NCBI RefSeq assembly: GCF_000003815.2
Contig: NC_049983.1
Location: forward strand, 5,997,276 to 6,061,275
Origin: Branchiostoma floridae
Taxonomy: Eukaryota; Chordata; Leptocardii; Amphioxiformes; Branchiostomatidae
Length of the DNA: 64,000 nucleotides
Reading direction: 5' to 3'
Of the stretch, positions 25,080 through 38,420 are shown piece after piece. Both the position numbers and the translations under genes were made by a program. The notes beneath the pieces are model-generated. The model saw only the letters and a program-made list of their open reading frames with translations. It was not told the DNA's origin and ran no database searches. Each line of letters begins with the position of its first letter. Position 1 is the first letter of the stretch.

Positions 25080-26660
25080 ATGTAGTGTTGAAATCCACGG
25101 GCATTCCGCCGCTAATACTGACATTTGGCTGTGGACTTCATCAGTATGTAGTAATGAAATCCACGGGCATTCCGTCGCTAATACTGACATTTGGCTGTGG
25201 ACTTCATCAGTATGTAGTGATGAAATCCACGGGCATTCTGTCGCTAATACTGACATTTAGCTGTCGACTTCATCAGTATGTAGTGATGAAATCCACGGGC
25301 ATTCCGTCGCTAATACTGACATTTGGCTGTGGACTTCATCAGTATGTAGTGATGAAATCCACGGGCATTCCGCCGCTAATACTGACATTTGGCTGTGGAC
25401 TTAATCAGTATGTAATAATGAAATCCACGGGCATTCCGTCGCTAATACTGACATTTGGCTGTGGACTTCATCGATATGTAGTGATGAAATCCACGGGCAT
25501 TCCGCCACTAATACTGACATTTAGCTGTGGACTTCATCAGTATGTAGTGATGAAATCCTCGGGCATTCCGCCGCTAATACTGACATTTGGTTGTGGACTT
25601 CATCAGTATGTAGTGATGAAATCCACGGGCATTCCGCCGCTAATACTGACATTTGGCTGTGGTTTCATCAATATATATGGATGAAATCCACGGGCATTCC
25701 GTCGCTTATACTGACATTTGGCTGTGGACTTCATCGATATGTAGTGATTAAATCCACGGGCATTCCGTCGCTAATACAAATGTACTGACATTTGGCTGTG
25801 GATTTCATCAATATATATGGATGAAATCCACGGGCATTCCGTCGCTTATACTGACATTTGGCTGTGGACTTCATCGATATTTAGTGATGAAATCCACGGG
25901 CATTCCGCCACTAATACTGATATTTAGCTGTGGACCTCATCTGTATGTAGTGATGAAATCCACGGGCATTCCGTCGCTAATACTGACATTTGGTTGTGGA
26001 CTTCATCAGTATGTAGTGATGAAATCCACGGGCATTCTGTCGCTAATACTGACATTTGGCTGTGGACTTCATCAGTATGTAGTGATGAAATCCACGGGCA
26101 TTCTGTCGCTAATACTGACATTTGGCTGTGAACTTCATCAGTATGTAGTGATGAACTCCACGGGCATTCCGCCGCTAATACTGACATTTGGCTGTGGACT
26201 TAATCAATATATATGGATGAAATCCACGGGCATTCCGTCGCTTATACTGACATTTGGCTGTGGACTTCATCGATATGTAGTGATGAAATCCACGGGCATT
26301 CCGCCACTAATACTGATATTTAGCTGTGGACCTCATCTGTATGTAGTGATGAAATCCACGGGCATTCCGTCGCTAATACTGACATTTGGTTGTGGACTTC
26401 ATCAGTATGTAGTGATGAAATCCACGGGCATTCCGCCGCTAATACTGACATTTGGCTGTGGACTTCATCAGTATGTAGTGATGAAATCCACGTCGCTAAT
26501 ACTGGCATTTGGCTGTGGATTCCATTAATATGTTGTGATGAAATCCATGGGCATTCCGTCGCTAATACAAATGTACTGACATTTGGCTGTGGATTTCATC
26601 AATATATATGGACGAAATCCACGGGCATTCCGTCGTTAATACTGACATTTGGCTGTAGAT
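25080..26660 (+). repeat. 66-bp hairpin minisatellite, left arm
   Basis: There are about 24 units of 66 bp. Each starts GATGAAATCCACGGGCATTC and ends with CTGTGGACTTCATC plus AGTATGTAGT, so the two ends of each unit pair as GATGAARTCCAC/GTGGAYTTCATC around a ~42-base loop. A six-unit segment is repeated with a 396-bp offset (around 25811 and 26207), marked by the ATATATATGG and CGCTTATACTG variants. Because 66 is a multiple of three, both strands stay open for hundreds of codons, but this is not evidence of a protein. Confidence 0.92.
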
Positions 26661-27495
26661 AGTAAAACGCCCTTTCATTAATCCTTTTACACAGAGTAAT
26701 CAATTTTAGCTAATTTATGTCAATCGATTGTGTGATACAATGCAGATACCATTTGTAACAATTTGAATTGATAAAGACTATACAGAGCTAGAAGTTCGAA
26801 AATAGTACGTATACTTTTAAAGTGGTTTGCACAAAGCTAGGATGGCTTTATTGGGATCGTAGATATGAAGGTAAAGATTTTAACTCTCCCATACTTGCCT
26901 TCGTTTTAACTGAAAACTGAAAAACCAATGTTATTTTTCAGCATACATGGAGTTGTCTTTGTCTTAGTATTGTGGTTGGACGCTGGGTTCATCAACTTGG
27001 CAAGTTGATGAACCCAGCGTCCATTCCGTTGCTAGTAATGGCATTTGGCCGTGGAATTCATCGAAATACCGATGAATACAACACCCATTCGGTCACTAAT
27101 ACTTGTCTTTGGTCTTGGAATTCATCTATGTAATTCTAAAATCTACAGTTTGCGGCAGTGTGGATTCTAATATATAGACTGTAAACAGTGTAATACAGAA
27201 ATTACATGTCTTTATTCTGGGATTCAATATTTCCAGCACTTATCGACAGCAAGAAACAAAGTTTGATTAACTTTGCATTTGTCGGTCATGTACATATTAC
27301 ATATTACAACATATTTCAATAAAGACTAACAATCGAGCATCAACTGGAAGTTCCTGCGAGGAAGATGTGTCTTGCTAGTTTGGGAGTTTTAAAGTTTTAT
27401 GAGCTGTACGACACCAACTTTTCAATTAATTTCTCCACAAGCCTGGGTTTTAGAGATATGTAGAATCGCACGACAGGTGTTGCATTATACTATAT
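26661..27495. other. Spacer with degenerate hairpin copies
   Basis: A perfect palindrome of 44 bp (GACGCTGGGTTCATCAACTT and its inverse, about 26978-27021) is followed by two diverged relatives of the 66-bp unit up to 27130. No exon seen. Confidence 0.55.
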
Positions 27496-27691
27496 TTACA
27501 GAGAAAAGAACGTTCTTGGGCTTTGATGTTTCTGTTTAGGAATACGGGACATCGCCTTTTCCACCAAGCTTTTCTCAAACGGTGGTACAATAACGGGTAG
27601 TTTCACAATCTTTTGTATGAGGCTACCATATCCATTATTCACGACCATGGCAAAGATTTCCTGTTGAAGGTACGCTACTGACGGCTGCAGC
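27496..27691 (-). CDS. Possible terminal exon of an unknown gene
   Basis: After a plausible acceptor (TTGTATTGTAG) a minus-strand frame of 65 codons runs to a stop. It reads VAYLQQEIFAMVVNNGYGSL, then KLPVIVPPFEKSLVEKAM and RIPKQKHQSP. The composition is more protein-like than its surroundings. No family is recognised and no partner exons were found, so it may be chance or a gene fragment trapped inside the inverted structure. Confidence 0.2.
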
Positions 27692-27876
27692 CTACAATAC
27701 AAAATAATGCTGTCGGAATCATTTGATAACAGACAAATCGACCGCTGAAAGTTCACAGATTCACAGACGATGAACCTCCTTGATCATAACAAACATACTT
27801 AGTCCGTTTATAGTGTATCGCATACAACTTACATATCCTGCATTATACTTGCTACATGTCATATATGGCAAAACTA

Positions 27877-29263
27877 CCGAAGTCACGGGTTCCTCTCTCA
27901 GCACTCGGTGTCTAGTGCGGAAGGGGCCTTCCGCACTAGAAGTCTAGTGCCGACGTTACGTCCGCACTAGGTGTCCAGTGGTGAGTCGACTTCAGCACTG
28001 AAAACCCCCGATTCACCACTAGAAACCGAGTGCTGAAACTACCTTCCGCACTAGAAAACGAGTGACGACAAATATTCCGCACTAGAAAACGAGTGACGAC
28101 AAATATTCCGCACTAGAAAACGAGTGACGACAAATATTCCGCACAGGAAAACCAGTGACGACAAATATTCCGCACTTGAAACCGTGAGTGCTGACAGCCT
28201 GCCTCTGTTACGTTATTTACAGTTCCGGGAAGTTAAAGGTACACATATACAAAATTAATGTAGTACATAAAAGAAGTGTAACAAAACGTTCACCTTGAGC
28301 CTGAGAAAGCTGCGTATGGGAGGAAATATCCGTGTCGGGTTTTCAAAGAACAGTACATATCAATTATCTTTCTTATTTAGACATTTTTTTTGTGACCAAA
28401 GTAGATCTGTCTAAACTGTCTGTAGCCGCTACGCATCAACAAATGATGCATGCGAACGATTGATTGAAAGTAGTCTGCAACTCAAACACGACAAAGGGAG
28501 CTGTAATTTATTGGCATTTTGTCTTCGTGAAATTTAGAAAAAGGGAACGAAGCTGACACACTGTTGACATGAGGTCATCATATACATAACACCATATACA
28601 TGTAGGATGTAGCGTATGATACACACATGCTGTTTCGAGTTCCGACAGAGACAAGACTAGGGCAAAATTGATTTAAAATACTGAGTAAGTGACCGTCCGA
28701 AGGTGAGTAGGCGCTGCTGCATGTCAACTATGTTTTTGAGTAACAATTTGGACGCGAGCACTGGAAACCCAGTGCTGACGGTCTTAAAATGATAGTAGCA
28801 CTCGGCTTCTAGTGCCGAAGTGGTCTTAGCACTCGGCCTCTAGTGCCGAAAAGTCACCGAGCACTAGAAATCCCAGTGCGGAACCCGTGACTTAGGTAGA
28901 TCGGCACTCGGTTATCCAGTGCTCAAAGACCTCCGCACTGGGTAACCAGTGCTGAACGACCTTTGAACCACCCTTCCGCACTAGAAACCGAGTGCTGAGC
29001 GGAGGTCAGCACTAGAAACCGAGTGCTGGGCGGAGTTCGGCACTAGAAACTGAGTGCCGGGCGGAGTTCGGCACTGCAAAACGAGTGCCGAGACAAGGTG
29101 TAGCTCTTGAATTCCAGTGCTGACGGGTCTTCAGCACTCGAACAAAGCCGTTCCGCACTGGAATTCCTGTGCGGAAGTTTCTTCCGCACTGGGCCCCGAG
29201 TGCCGACGCCAGTTTCTCCACGAATTCCGCACTGGGCGCCCAGTGCGGAACCCGTGACTTCGG
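27877..29263. mobile_element. TA-flanked element built of GCACT...AGTGC hairpins
   Basis: The termini CCGAAGTCACGGGTTCC and GGAACCCGTGACTTCGG are perfect inverses and are flanked by TA (27875-27876, 29264-29265). Inside both ends (27890-28200 and 28750-29250) are many short hairpins such as GCACTAGAAACCGAGTGC, with local tandem copies of a ~35-bp unit GAGTGACGACAAATATTCCG. The centre is about 540 bp of plain sequence. Outside the ends, TATACTTGCT and CATATATG occur on both sides (27845-27870 and 29263-29280), an additional direct repeat. Non-coding. A Tc1/mariner-type target choice is inferred from TA only. Confidence 0.7.
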
Positions 29264-29265
29264 TA

Positions 29266-31600
29266 TACTTGCTCATATATGCGTCAAATATCAGCGTTAT
29301 TGCGCCTATTTTGTGAATTCAAACAGAATCAAAATGGCGACAATGGAAATATGATGCTATCCCAGCAGCCATTGCAGCTTGTAAGCCGACGATTTCCGGA
29401 AAAGTATGACCGACCAAGAATGGTCTGACAAAGATTAATTAATATGTTTGCTATGTCGATTCTTTTGACCTGACGTTGGCACCACATGGTATGCACTGCA
29501 GCACGTGATACTAGTAGTCGAACACAGCGTAAAAAGAAAATAAATCACTCAAATTTATCGCCTCTATCGCAATGACTGATGGGATAGCTTGGGTGCCATT
29601 TTATTCCTTTGTTTGCAGTCACATTTTTGTTCACGAACAAAATTCTCTGTAAATATGCATTTAGGAATTCAATATGTGTAGCCAATTAGCCCTGTTTTGA
29701 AATATGGCTGGTAGACTAACAACAGTTTGATAAACGATATAACGACGTCGTTCTTTTCGTTATATGCTAAGTTTGGGGTACCTTGCGATCAAAATGCGTA
29801 AATAAACTGATGATATGGTTATGGGTTCCCATTTAGTCCCGGGGTCTCACTACAGTATCCCGCGCAGCAAAGAAGGCGCATAGGTGGTAATAATCATGTA
29901 ACATCTATTATCATAATACCGGTACGTTTACGACGATTTCTCTAGCCATACTGATTTGACAAATTGTCAACGCATCATTTTCTCCAGTTGCATGTTGCTG
30001 TTATAGGTTACCCTTGCCACTTCTTCTGTGTAACTTTTCTGCCACTCTTGTCCTGCTAAAAGCGTAATATTGTAATTGTAACACGCCACGGAATTACACG
30101 GCGAACGGGCGCGTGGTTGGGAGGGGGTACAAAATACCGGTAGGAAAAAACACGGCACAATTAACTGCCGCTATGTACATTTATACATCCTCTGATGTTC
30201 CTTCCTTTTCTGTCAGTAAATGCATAAAACATAAACCTGCATGAGCATACAAAATGTCATGAGAAAACGGACGTATACTGTCAAGAATTTTCATTTAACT
30301 TCTGTCCGTCACAACCGCTATGACGTAACACTTCACTGCTAGCGTAGATATAAAAATGGCGGGAAAATGGCTGCGTACGTTCAATTTTGCCCATTCAGTC
30401 GTAGATCCGGGCTATTATGCAACGGTTCTTCACACTTTTACATGAGTTGTAGGTCACCAACAGAAATTCAAGATTGTTGTTGAATCATGTTCGTCTTGTG
30501 CCGTGAGCATGTGTAATTATGATCTATATAAATTTGGCAATGAATGTGACAGCGTGTTCGTCCCACGACGAGCTGCCTACCCCGAAATTAAAAAAAAAAG
30601 TATACTGAAAACTTTTGGCCTTGTTGTCTTCGAATGCATTGTTATCGATGCTTTGTAAATGGTGTATTGGACACCTAGATGTCTGAAGTGTGCACAGCTC
30701 AGAAATAACTATTGTTGCATGTGTAGATCTTTTTAAGTTCCAGTATTTTTAATCTACCGGTATAAGTCTTACTACCGGTATTATGCCAATGCATGTTATG
30801 TATCTATGTATGTATGTACCTATGTATGTATGTGTGGTGTGTATATACACATGTATTATTCAGTAGGGCCGTGAGATTTTTATGGGGAGTAGCTTTTACA
30901 ATTATTTAAGGATTTAAGTCCCACTTCTATCACTAAGATAAACTCTCAAGAATATATACGGGATGCACATATATGATTCCTGTAGGTGGGTCCAGTAAAT
31001 ACAGGTTTGTGGCATTTCTGACCACAGGAAACCGCATTGATCTGGAAGTCTGCAGCAGCAGCACAGAATAGGTCACGTTTTACTGATCAAACAACCAGCT
31101 TAGGAGGGTTCAATTGACAAAAAAAGTCTGAGCAGGACAAAGCATCACAAAGGTCATAAACTTAGAACATGCGAGGGCAAGAGAAGTAGTATGGGGATTA
31201 CGACCCCTATATCCACCTACCAAATATCATCAGGATCAATCAAAGGCGCTTTTCGAGTGATGCTGTTCAGAGACAGACAGAAAGACAGACAGACAGACAG
31301 ACAGACAGACGTACAAGCCTAAAACATAACCTTGTCATTCTGGCAAAGGTAATAGATATATCTACCTTCGAAACGCACTTTGAATACGCACAAAGCTCGC
31401 TCCAGGCGCGTAGGAAAACGCCAGGTCAAGGTTTCGGGTCAAACTTCAAATCTGACCGGATATCTGTAATCCGCACTGAAGGCCTCGTTCCGGTATTACT
31501 GCGCAGGTGGGCACTCAGAGTCAGAAGTATTCCCTCCGAAATATGAATGGGGCCCCAAAATCGTGTGTTTATGTAGACGACAAATGCATAAAACATATCA
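29266..31600. other. Spacer inside the inverted structure, no gene recognised
   Basis: AT-rich sequence with a CA/GTAT-type simple repeat near 30800-30860 and a (GACA)n run at 31270-31312. No convincing exon or RNA gene found on either strand. Confidence 0.5.
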
Positions 31601-31601
31601 T

Positions 31602-34600
31602 TTTACTATGATATTGAAGTGTTGAAAGTAACGCACATTTTGTTTGAAATTTCGGAAGTCCGATCGTAAGGGGTCGCTTTTTTGCGGTTACCGAAGGGTT
31701 CGCTTAGCGGTTAGCGGTTATCCCCCAGGTGAGCCTTCATTCGTATGTAGAAAAGTTACAAAGTAATTTTGGGTACTCAAATCACTTTTTACCTTTTGCC
31801 CACGGGTTTTACTATGATATTCAAGTGTTGAAAGTAACGCACATTTTGTTTGAAATTTCGGAAGTCCGATCGTAAGGGGTCGCTTTTTTGCGGTTATCGA
31901 AGGGTTCGCTTAGCGGTTAGCGGTTATCCCCCAGGTGAGCCTTCATTCGTATGTAGAAAAGTTACAAAGTAATTTTGGGTACTCAAATCACTTTTTACCT
32001 TTTGCCCACGGGTTTTACTATGATATTCAAGTGTTGAAAGTAACGCACATTTTGTTTGAAATTTCGGAAGTCCGATCGTAAGGGGTCGCTTTTTTGCGGT
32101 TACCGAAGGGTTCGCTTAGCGGTTAGCGGTTATCCCCCAGGTGAGCCTTCATTCGTATATAGAAAAGTTACAAAGTAATTTTGGGTACTCAAATCACTTT
32201 TTACCTTTTGCCCACGGGTTTTACTATGATATTCAAGTGTGAAAGTAACGCACATTTTGTTTGAAATTTCGAAGTCCGATCGTAAGGGGTCGCTTTTTTG
32301 CGGTTACCGAAGGGTTCGCTTAGCGGTTAGCGGTTATCCCCCAGGTGAGCCTTCACTCGTATGTAGAAAAGTTACAAAGTAATTCTGGGTACTCAAATCA
32401 CTTTTTACCTTTTGCCCACGGGTTTTACTTTGATATTTGAAGTGTTGAAAGTAACGCACATTATGTTTGAAATTTCGGAAGTCCGATCGTAAGGGGTCGC
32501 TTTTTTGCGGTTACCGAAGGGTTCGCTTAGCGGTTAGCGGTTATCCCCCAGGTGAGCCTTCATTCGTATGTAGAAAAGTTACAAAGTAATTTTGGGTACT
32601 CAAATCACTTTTTACCTTTTGCCCACGGGTTTTACTATGATATTCAAGTGTTGAAAGTAACGCACATTTTGTTTGAAATGTCGGAAGTCCGATCGTAAGG
32701 GGTCGCTTTTTTGCGGTTACCGAAGGGTTCGCTTAGCGGTTAGCGGTTATCCCCCAGGTGAGCCTTCATTCGTATGTAGAAAAGTTACAAAGTAATTTTG
32801 GGTACTCAAATCACTTTTTACCTTTTGCCCACGGGTTTTACTATGATATTCAAGTGTTGAAAGTAACGCACATTTTGTTTGAAATTTCGGAAGTCCGATC
32901 GTAAGGGGTCGCTTTTTTGCGGTTACCGAAGGGTTCGCTTAGCGGTTAGCGGTTATCCCCCAGGTGAGCCTTCATTCGTATGTAGAAAAGTTACAAAGTA
33001 ATTTTGGGTACTCAAATCACTTTTTACCTTTTGCCCACGGGTTTTACTATGATATTCAAGTGTTGAAAGTAACGCACATTTTCTTTGAAATTTCGGAAGT
33101 CCGATCGTAAGGGGTCGCTTTTTTGCGGTTACCGAAGGGTTCGCTTAGCGGTTAGCGGTTATCCCCCAGTGAGCCTTCACTCGTATGTAGAAAAGTTACA
33201 AAGTAATTTTGGGTACTCAATCACAATTTTTACCTTTTGCCTCACGGGTTTTACTATGATATTCAAGTGTTGAAAGTAACGCACATTTTGTTTGAAATTT
33301 CGGAAGTCCGATCGTAAGGGGTCGCTTTTTTGCGGTTACCGAAGGGTTCGCTTAGCGGTTAGCGGTTATCCCCCAGGTGAGCCTTCATTCGTATATAGAA
33401 AAGTTACAAAGTAATTTTGGGTACTCAAATCACTTTTTACCTTTTGCCCACGGGTTTTACTATGATATTCAAGTGTTGAAAGTAACGCACATTTTGTTTG
33501 AAATTTCGGAAGTCCGATCGTAAGGGGTCGCTTTTTTGCGGTTACCGAAGGGTTCGCTTAGCGGTTAGCGGTTATCCCCCAGGTGAGCCTTCATTCGTAT
33601 GTAGAAAAGTTAAAAAGCAATTTTGGGTACTCAAATCACTTTTTACCTTTTGCCCACAGGTTTTACTATGATATTCAAGTGTTGAAAGTAACGCACATTT
33701 TGTTTGAAATTTCGGAAGTGCGATCGTAGGGGTCGCTTTTTTGCGGTTACCGAAGGGTTCGCTTAGCGGTTAGCGGTTATCCCCCAGGTGAGCCTTCATT
33801 CGTATGTAGAAAAGTTACAAAGTAATTTTGGGTACTCAAATCACTTTTTAAGTTTTGCCCACGGGTTTTACTATGATATTCAAGTGTTGAAAGTAACGCA
33901 CATTTTGTTTGAAATTTCGGAAGTCCGATCGTAAGGTGTCGCTTTTTTGCGGTTACCGAAGGGTTCGCTTAGCGGTTAGCGGTTATCCCCCAGGTGAGCC
34001 TTCACTCGTATGTAGAAAAGTTACAAAGTAATTTTGGGTACTCAAATCACTTTTTACCTTTTGCCCACGGGTTTTACTATGATACTCAAGTGTTGAAAGT
34101 AACGCACATTTTGTTTGAAATTTCAAAAGTCCGATCGTAAGGGGTCGCTNNNNNNNNNNNNNNNNNNNNNNNNNNNNNNNNNNNNNNNNNNNNNNNNNNN
34201 NNNNNNNNNNNNNNNNNNNNNNNNNNNNNNNNNNNNNNNNNNNNNNNNNCCAGGTGAGCCTTCACTCGTATGTAGAAAAGTTACAAAGTAATTTTGGGTA
34301 CTCAAATCACTTTTTACCTTTTGCCCACGGGTTTTACTATGATACTCAAGTGTTGAAAGTAACGCACATTTTCTTTGAAATTTCAAAAGTCCGATCGTAA
34401 GGGGTCGCTTTTTTGCGGTTATCGAAGGGTTCGCTTAGCGGTTAGCGGTTATCCCCCAGGTGAGCCTTCATTCGTATGTAGAAAAGTTACAAAGTAATTT
34501 TGGGTACTCAAATCACTTTTTACCTTTTGCCCACGGGTTTTACTATGATATTCAAGTGTTGAAAGTAACGCACATTTTGTTTGAAATTTCGGAAGTCCGA

Positions 34601-36163
34601 TCGTAAGGGGTCGCTTTTTTGCGGTTACCGAAGGGTTCGCTTAGCGGTTAGCGGTTATCCCCCAGGTGAGCCTTCATTCGTATGTAGAAAAGTTACAAAG
34701 TAATTTTGGGTACTCAAATCACTTTTTACCTTTTGCCCACGGGTTTTACTATGATATTCAAGTGTTGAAAGTAACGCACATTTTGTTTGAAATTTCGGAA
34801 GTCCGATCGTAAGGGGTCGCTTTTTTGCGGTTACCGAAGGGTTCGCTTAGCGGTTAGCGGTTATCCCCCAGGTGAGCCTTCATTCGTATGTAGAAAAGTT
34901 AAAAAGCAATTTTGGGTACTCAAATCACTTTTTACCTTTTGCCCACAGGTTTTACTATGATATTCAAGTGTTGAAAGTAACGCACATTTTGTTTGAAATT
35001 TCGGAAGTCCGATCGTAAGGGGTCGCTTTTTTGCGGTTACCGAAGGGTTCGCTTAGTGGTTAGCGGTTATCCCCCAGGTGAGCCTTCATTCGTATGTAGA
35101 AAAGTTACAAAGTAATTTTGGGTACTCAAATCACTTTTTACCTTTTGCCCACGGGTTTTACTATGATATTCAAGTGTTGAAAGTAACGCACATTTTGTTT
35201 GAAATTTCGGAAGTCCGATCGTAAGGGGTCGCTTTTTTGCGGTTACCGAAGGGTTCGCTTAGCGGTTAGCGGTTATCCCCCAGGTGAGCCTTCATTCGTA
35301 TGTAGAAAAGTTACAAAGTAATTTTGGGTACTCAAATCACTTTTTACCTTTTGCCCACGGGTTTTACTATGATATTCAAGTGTTGAAAGTAACGCACATT
35401 TTGTTTGAAATTTCGGAAGTCCGATCGTAAGGGGTCGCTTTTTTGCGGTTACCGAAGGGTTCGCTTAGCGGTTAGCGGTTATCCCCCAGGTGAGCCTTCA
35501 TTCGTATGTAGAAAAGTTACAAAGTAATTTTGGGTACTCAAATCACTTTTTACCTTTTGCCCACGGGTTTTACTATGATATTCAAGTGTTGAAAGTAACG
35601 CACATTTTGTTTGAAATTTCGGAAGTCCGATCGTAAGGGGTCGCTTTTTTGCGGTTACCGAAGGGTTCGCTTAGCGGTTAGCGGTTATCCCCCAGGTGAG
35701 CCTTCATTCGTATGTAGAAAAGTTACAAAGTAATTTTGGGTACTCAAATCACTTTTTACCTTTTGCCCACGGGTTTTACTATGATATTCAAGTGTTGAAA
35801 GTAACGCACATTTTGTTTGAAATTTCGGAAGTCCGATCGTAAGGCGTCGCTTTTTTGCGGTTACCGAAGGGTTCGCTTAGCGGTTAGCGGTTATCCCCCA
35901 GGTGAGCCTTCATTCGTATGTAGAAAAGTTACAAAGTAATTTTGGGTACTCAAATCACTTTTTACCTTTTACCCACAGGTTTTACTATGATATTCAAGTG
36001 TTGAAAGTAACGCACATTTTGTTTGAAATTTCGGAAGTGCGATCGTAATCGCTTTTTACCTTTTGCCCACGGGTTTTACTATGATATTCAAGTGTTGAAA
36101 GTAACGCACATTTTGTTTGAAATTTCGGAAGTCCGATCGTAAGGGGTCGCTTTTTTGCGGTTA
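31602..36163 (+). repeat. 206-bp satellite array, about 22 copies
   Basis: The unit starts TTTTACTATGATATTCAAGT, contains GTCCGATCGTAAGGGGTCGC, GCTTAGCGGTTAGCGGTTAT and CCCAGGTGAGCCTTCATTCG, and ends TTTTGCCCACGGG. Starts at 31602, 31807, 32013, 32219 and 32423 show the 204-206 bp period. Most copies differ by a few bases, so the array is young or homogenised. It has a 100-N gap at 34150-34249 and one truncated unit near 36070. The last copy breaks off inside the unit, directly against the 66-bp array. Confidence 0.95.
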
Positions 36164-36165
36164 CC

Positions 36166-38420
36166 AATATTAGCGGCAAAATGCCCGTGGATTTCATCAC
36201 TACATACTGATGAAGTCCACAGCTAAATGTCAGTATTAGCAGCGGAATGCCCGTGGATTTCATCACTACGTACTGATGAAGTCCACAGCCAAATGTCAGT
36301 ATTAGCGGCGGAATGCCCGTGGATTTCATCACTACGTACTGATGAAGTCTACAGCCAAATGTCAGTATTAGCGACAGAATGCCCGTGGATTTCATCACTA
36401 CATACTGATGAAGTCCACAGCCAAATGTCAGTATTAGCGACGGAATGCCCGTGGATTTCACCCCTACATATTGATGAAATCCACAGCCAACCAAATGTCA
36501 ATATTAGCGGCAGAATGCCCGTGGATTTCATCACTACATACAGATGAAGTCCACAACCAAATGTCAGTATTAGCGACAGAATGCCCGTGGATTTCATCAC
36601 TACATACTGATGAAGTCCACAGCCAAATGTCAGTATTAGCGGCGGAATGCCCGTGGATTTCATCACTACGTACTGATGAAGTCTACAGCCAAATGCGGAA
36701 TGCCCGTGTATTTCATCACTACATACTGATGAAGTCCACAGCTAAATGTCAGTATTAGCGGCGGAATGCCCGTGGATTTCATCACTACATACTGATTAAG
36801 TCCACAACCTAATGTCAGTATTAGCGGCAAAATGCCCGTGGATTTCATCACTACATACAGATGAAGTCCACAGCCAAATGTCAGTATTAGCGACGGAATG
36901 CCCGTGGATTTTATCACTACGTACTGATGAAGACTACAGCCAAATGCGGAATGCCCGTGGATTTCATCACTACATACTGATGAAGTCCACAGCTAAATGT
37001 CAGTATTAGCGACGGAATGCCCGTGGATTTCATCACTACATACTGATGAAGTCCACAGCCAAATGTCAGTATTAGCGGCGGAATGCCCGTGGATTTCATC
37101 ACTACGTACTGATGAAGTCTACAGCCAAATGCGGAATGCCCGTGGATTTCATCACTACATACTGATGAAGTCCACAACCTAATGTCTGTATTAGCGGCGG
37201 AATGCCCGTGGATTTCATCACTACATACTGATGAAGTCCACAGCCAAATGTCAGTATTAGCGACGGAATGCCCGTGGATTTCATCACTACGTACTGATGA
37301 AGTCTACAGCCAAATGCGGAATGCCCGTGGATTTCATCACTACATACTGATGAAGTCCACAGCTAAATGTCAGTATTAGCGGCGGAATGCCCGTGGATTT
37401 CATCACTACGTACTGATGAAGTCTACAGCCAAATGCGGAATGCCCGTTGATTTCATCACTACATACTGATGAAGTCCACAGCTACATGTCAGTATTAGCG
37501 GCGGAATGCCCGTGGATTTCATCACTACATACTGATGAAGTCCACAGCCAAATGCGGAATGCCCGTGGATTTCATCACTACATACTGATGAAGTCTACAG
37601 CCAAATGCGGAATGCCCGTGGATTTCATCACTATATACTGATGAAGTCCACAGCTAAATGTCAGTATTAGCGACGGAATGCCCGTGGATTTCATCACTAC
37701 ATACTGATGAAGTCCACAGCCAAATGTCAGTATTAGCGGCGGAATGCCCGTGGATTTCATCACTACGTACTGATGAAATCCACAGCCAAATGTCAGTATT
37801 AGCGACGGAATGCCCGTGGATTTCATCACTACGTACTGATGAAGTCTACAGCCAAATGTCAGTATTAGCGACGGAATGCCCGTGGATTTCATCACTACAT
37901 ACTGATGAAGTCCACAGCCAAATGTCAGTATTAGCGACGGAATGCCCGTGGATTTCATCACTACATACTGATGAAGTCCACAGCCAAATGTCAGTATTAG
38001 CGGCGGAATGCCCGTGGATTTCATCACTACGTACTGATGAAGTCCACAGCCAAATGCGGAATGCCCTTGGATTTCATCACTACATACTGATGAAGTCCAC
38101 AGCTAAATGTCAGTATTAGCGACGGAATGCCCGTGGATTTCATCACTACGTACTGATGAAGTCCACAGCCAAATGTCAGTATTAGCGGCGGAATGCCCGT
38201 GGATTTCATCACTATGTACTGATGAAGTCCACAGCCAAATGTCAGTATTAGCGACGGAATGCCCGTGGATTTCATCACTACGTACTGATGAAGTCTACAG
38301 CCAAATGTCAGTATTAGCGACGGAATTCCCGTGGATTTCATCACTACGTACTGATGAAGTCCACAGCCAAATGTCAGTATTAGCGGCGGAATGCCCGTGG
38401 ATTTCATCGCTACATATTGA
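36166..38420 (-). repeat. 66-bp hairpin minisatellite, right arm (inverted)
   Basis: This is the same unit as 25080-26660 in opposite orientation, about 35 copies. Many are 53-bp variants in which 13 bp between CCAAATG and CGGAATGCCC are lost (for example near 36690, 36945, 37130, 37310 and 37435). The left arm has no such variant, so the arms have evolved separately by unequal exchange. Confidence 0.92.

Noticed and set aside
25085-26528. Long open frames of 22-residue repeats (MKSTGIPSLILTFGCGLHQY and, on the other strand, MSVLATECPWISSLHTDEVH), also in the right arm.
   Set aside because: The 66-bp unit is a multiple of three without stops in several frames on both strands. There is no start context, splice signal or silent-site bias, and 53-bp units break the frame freely.
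33085-33273. Short frame in the 206-bp satellite and GGTTCGC resembling a tRNA B box.
   Set aside because: The frame exists in only one variant copy; the motif lacks the A-box partner and any cloverleaf.
25080-38420. Regular repeats with hairpins considered as a CRISPR-like array.
   Set aside because: The units are contiguous with no unique spacers, and the context is an animal genome with introns.
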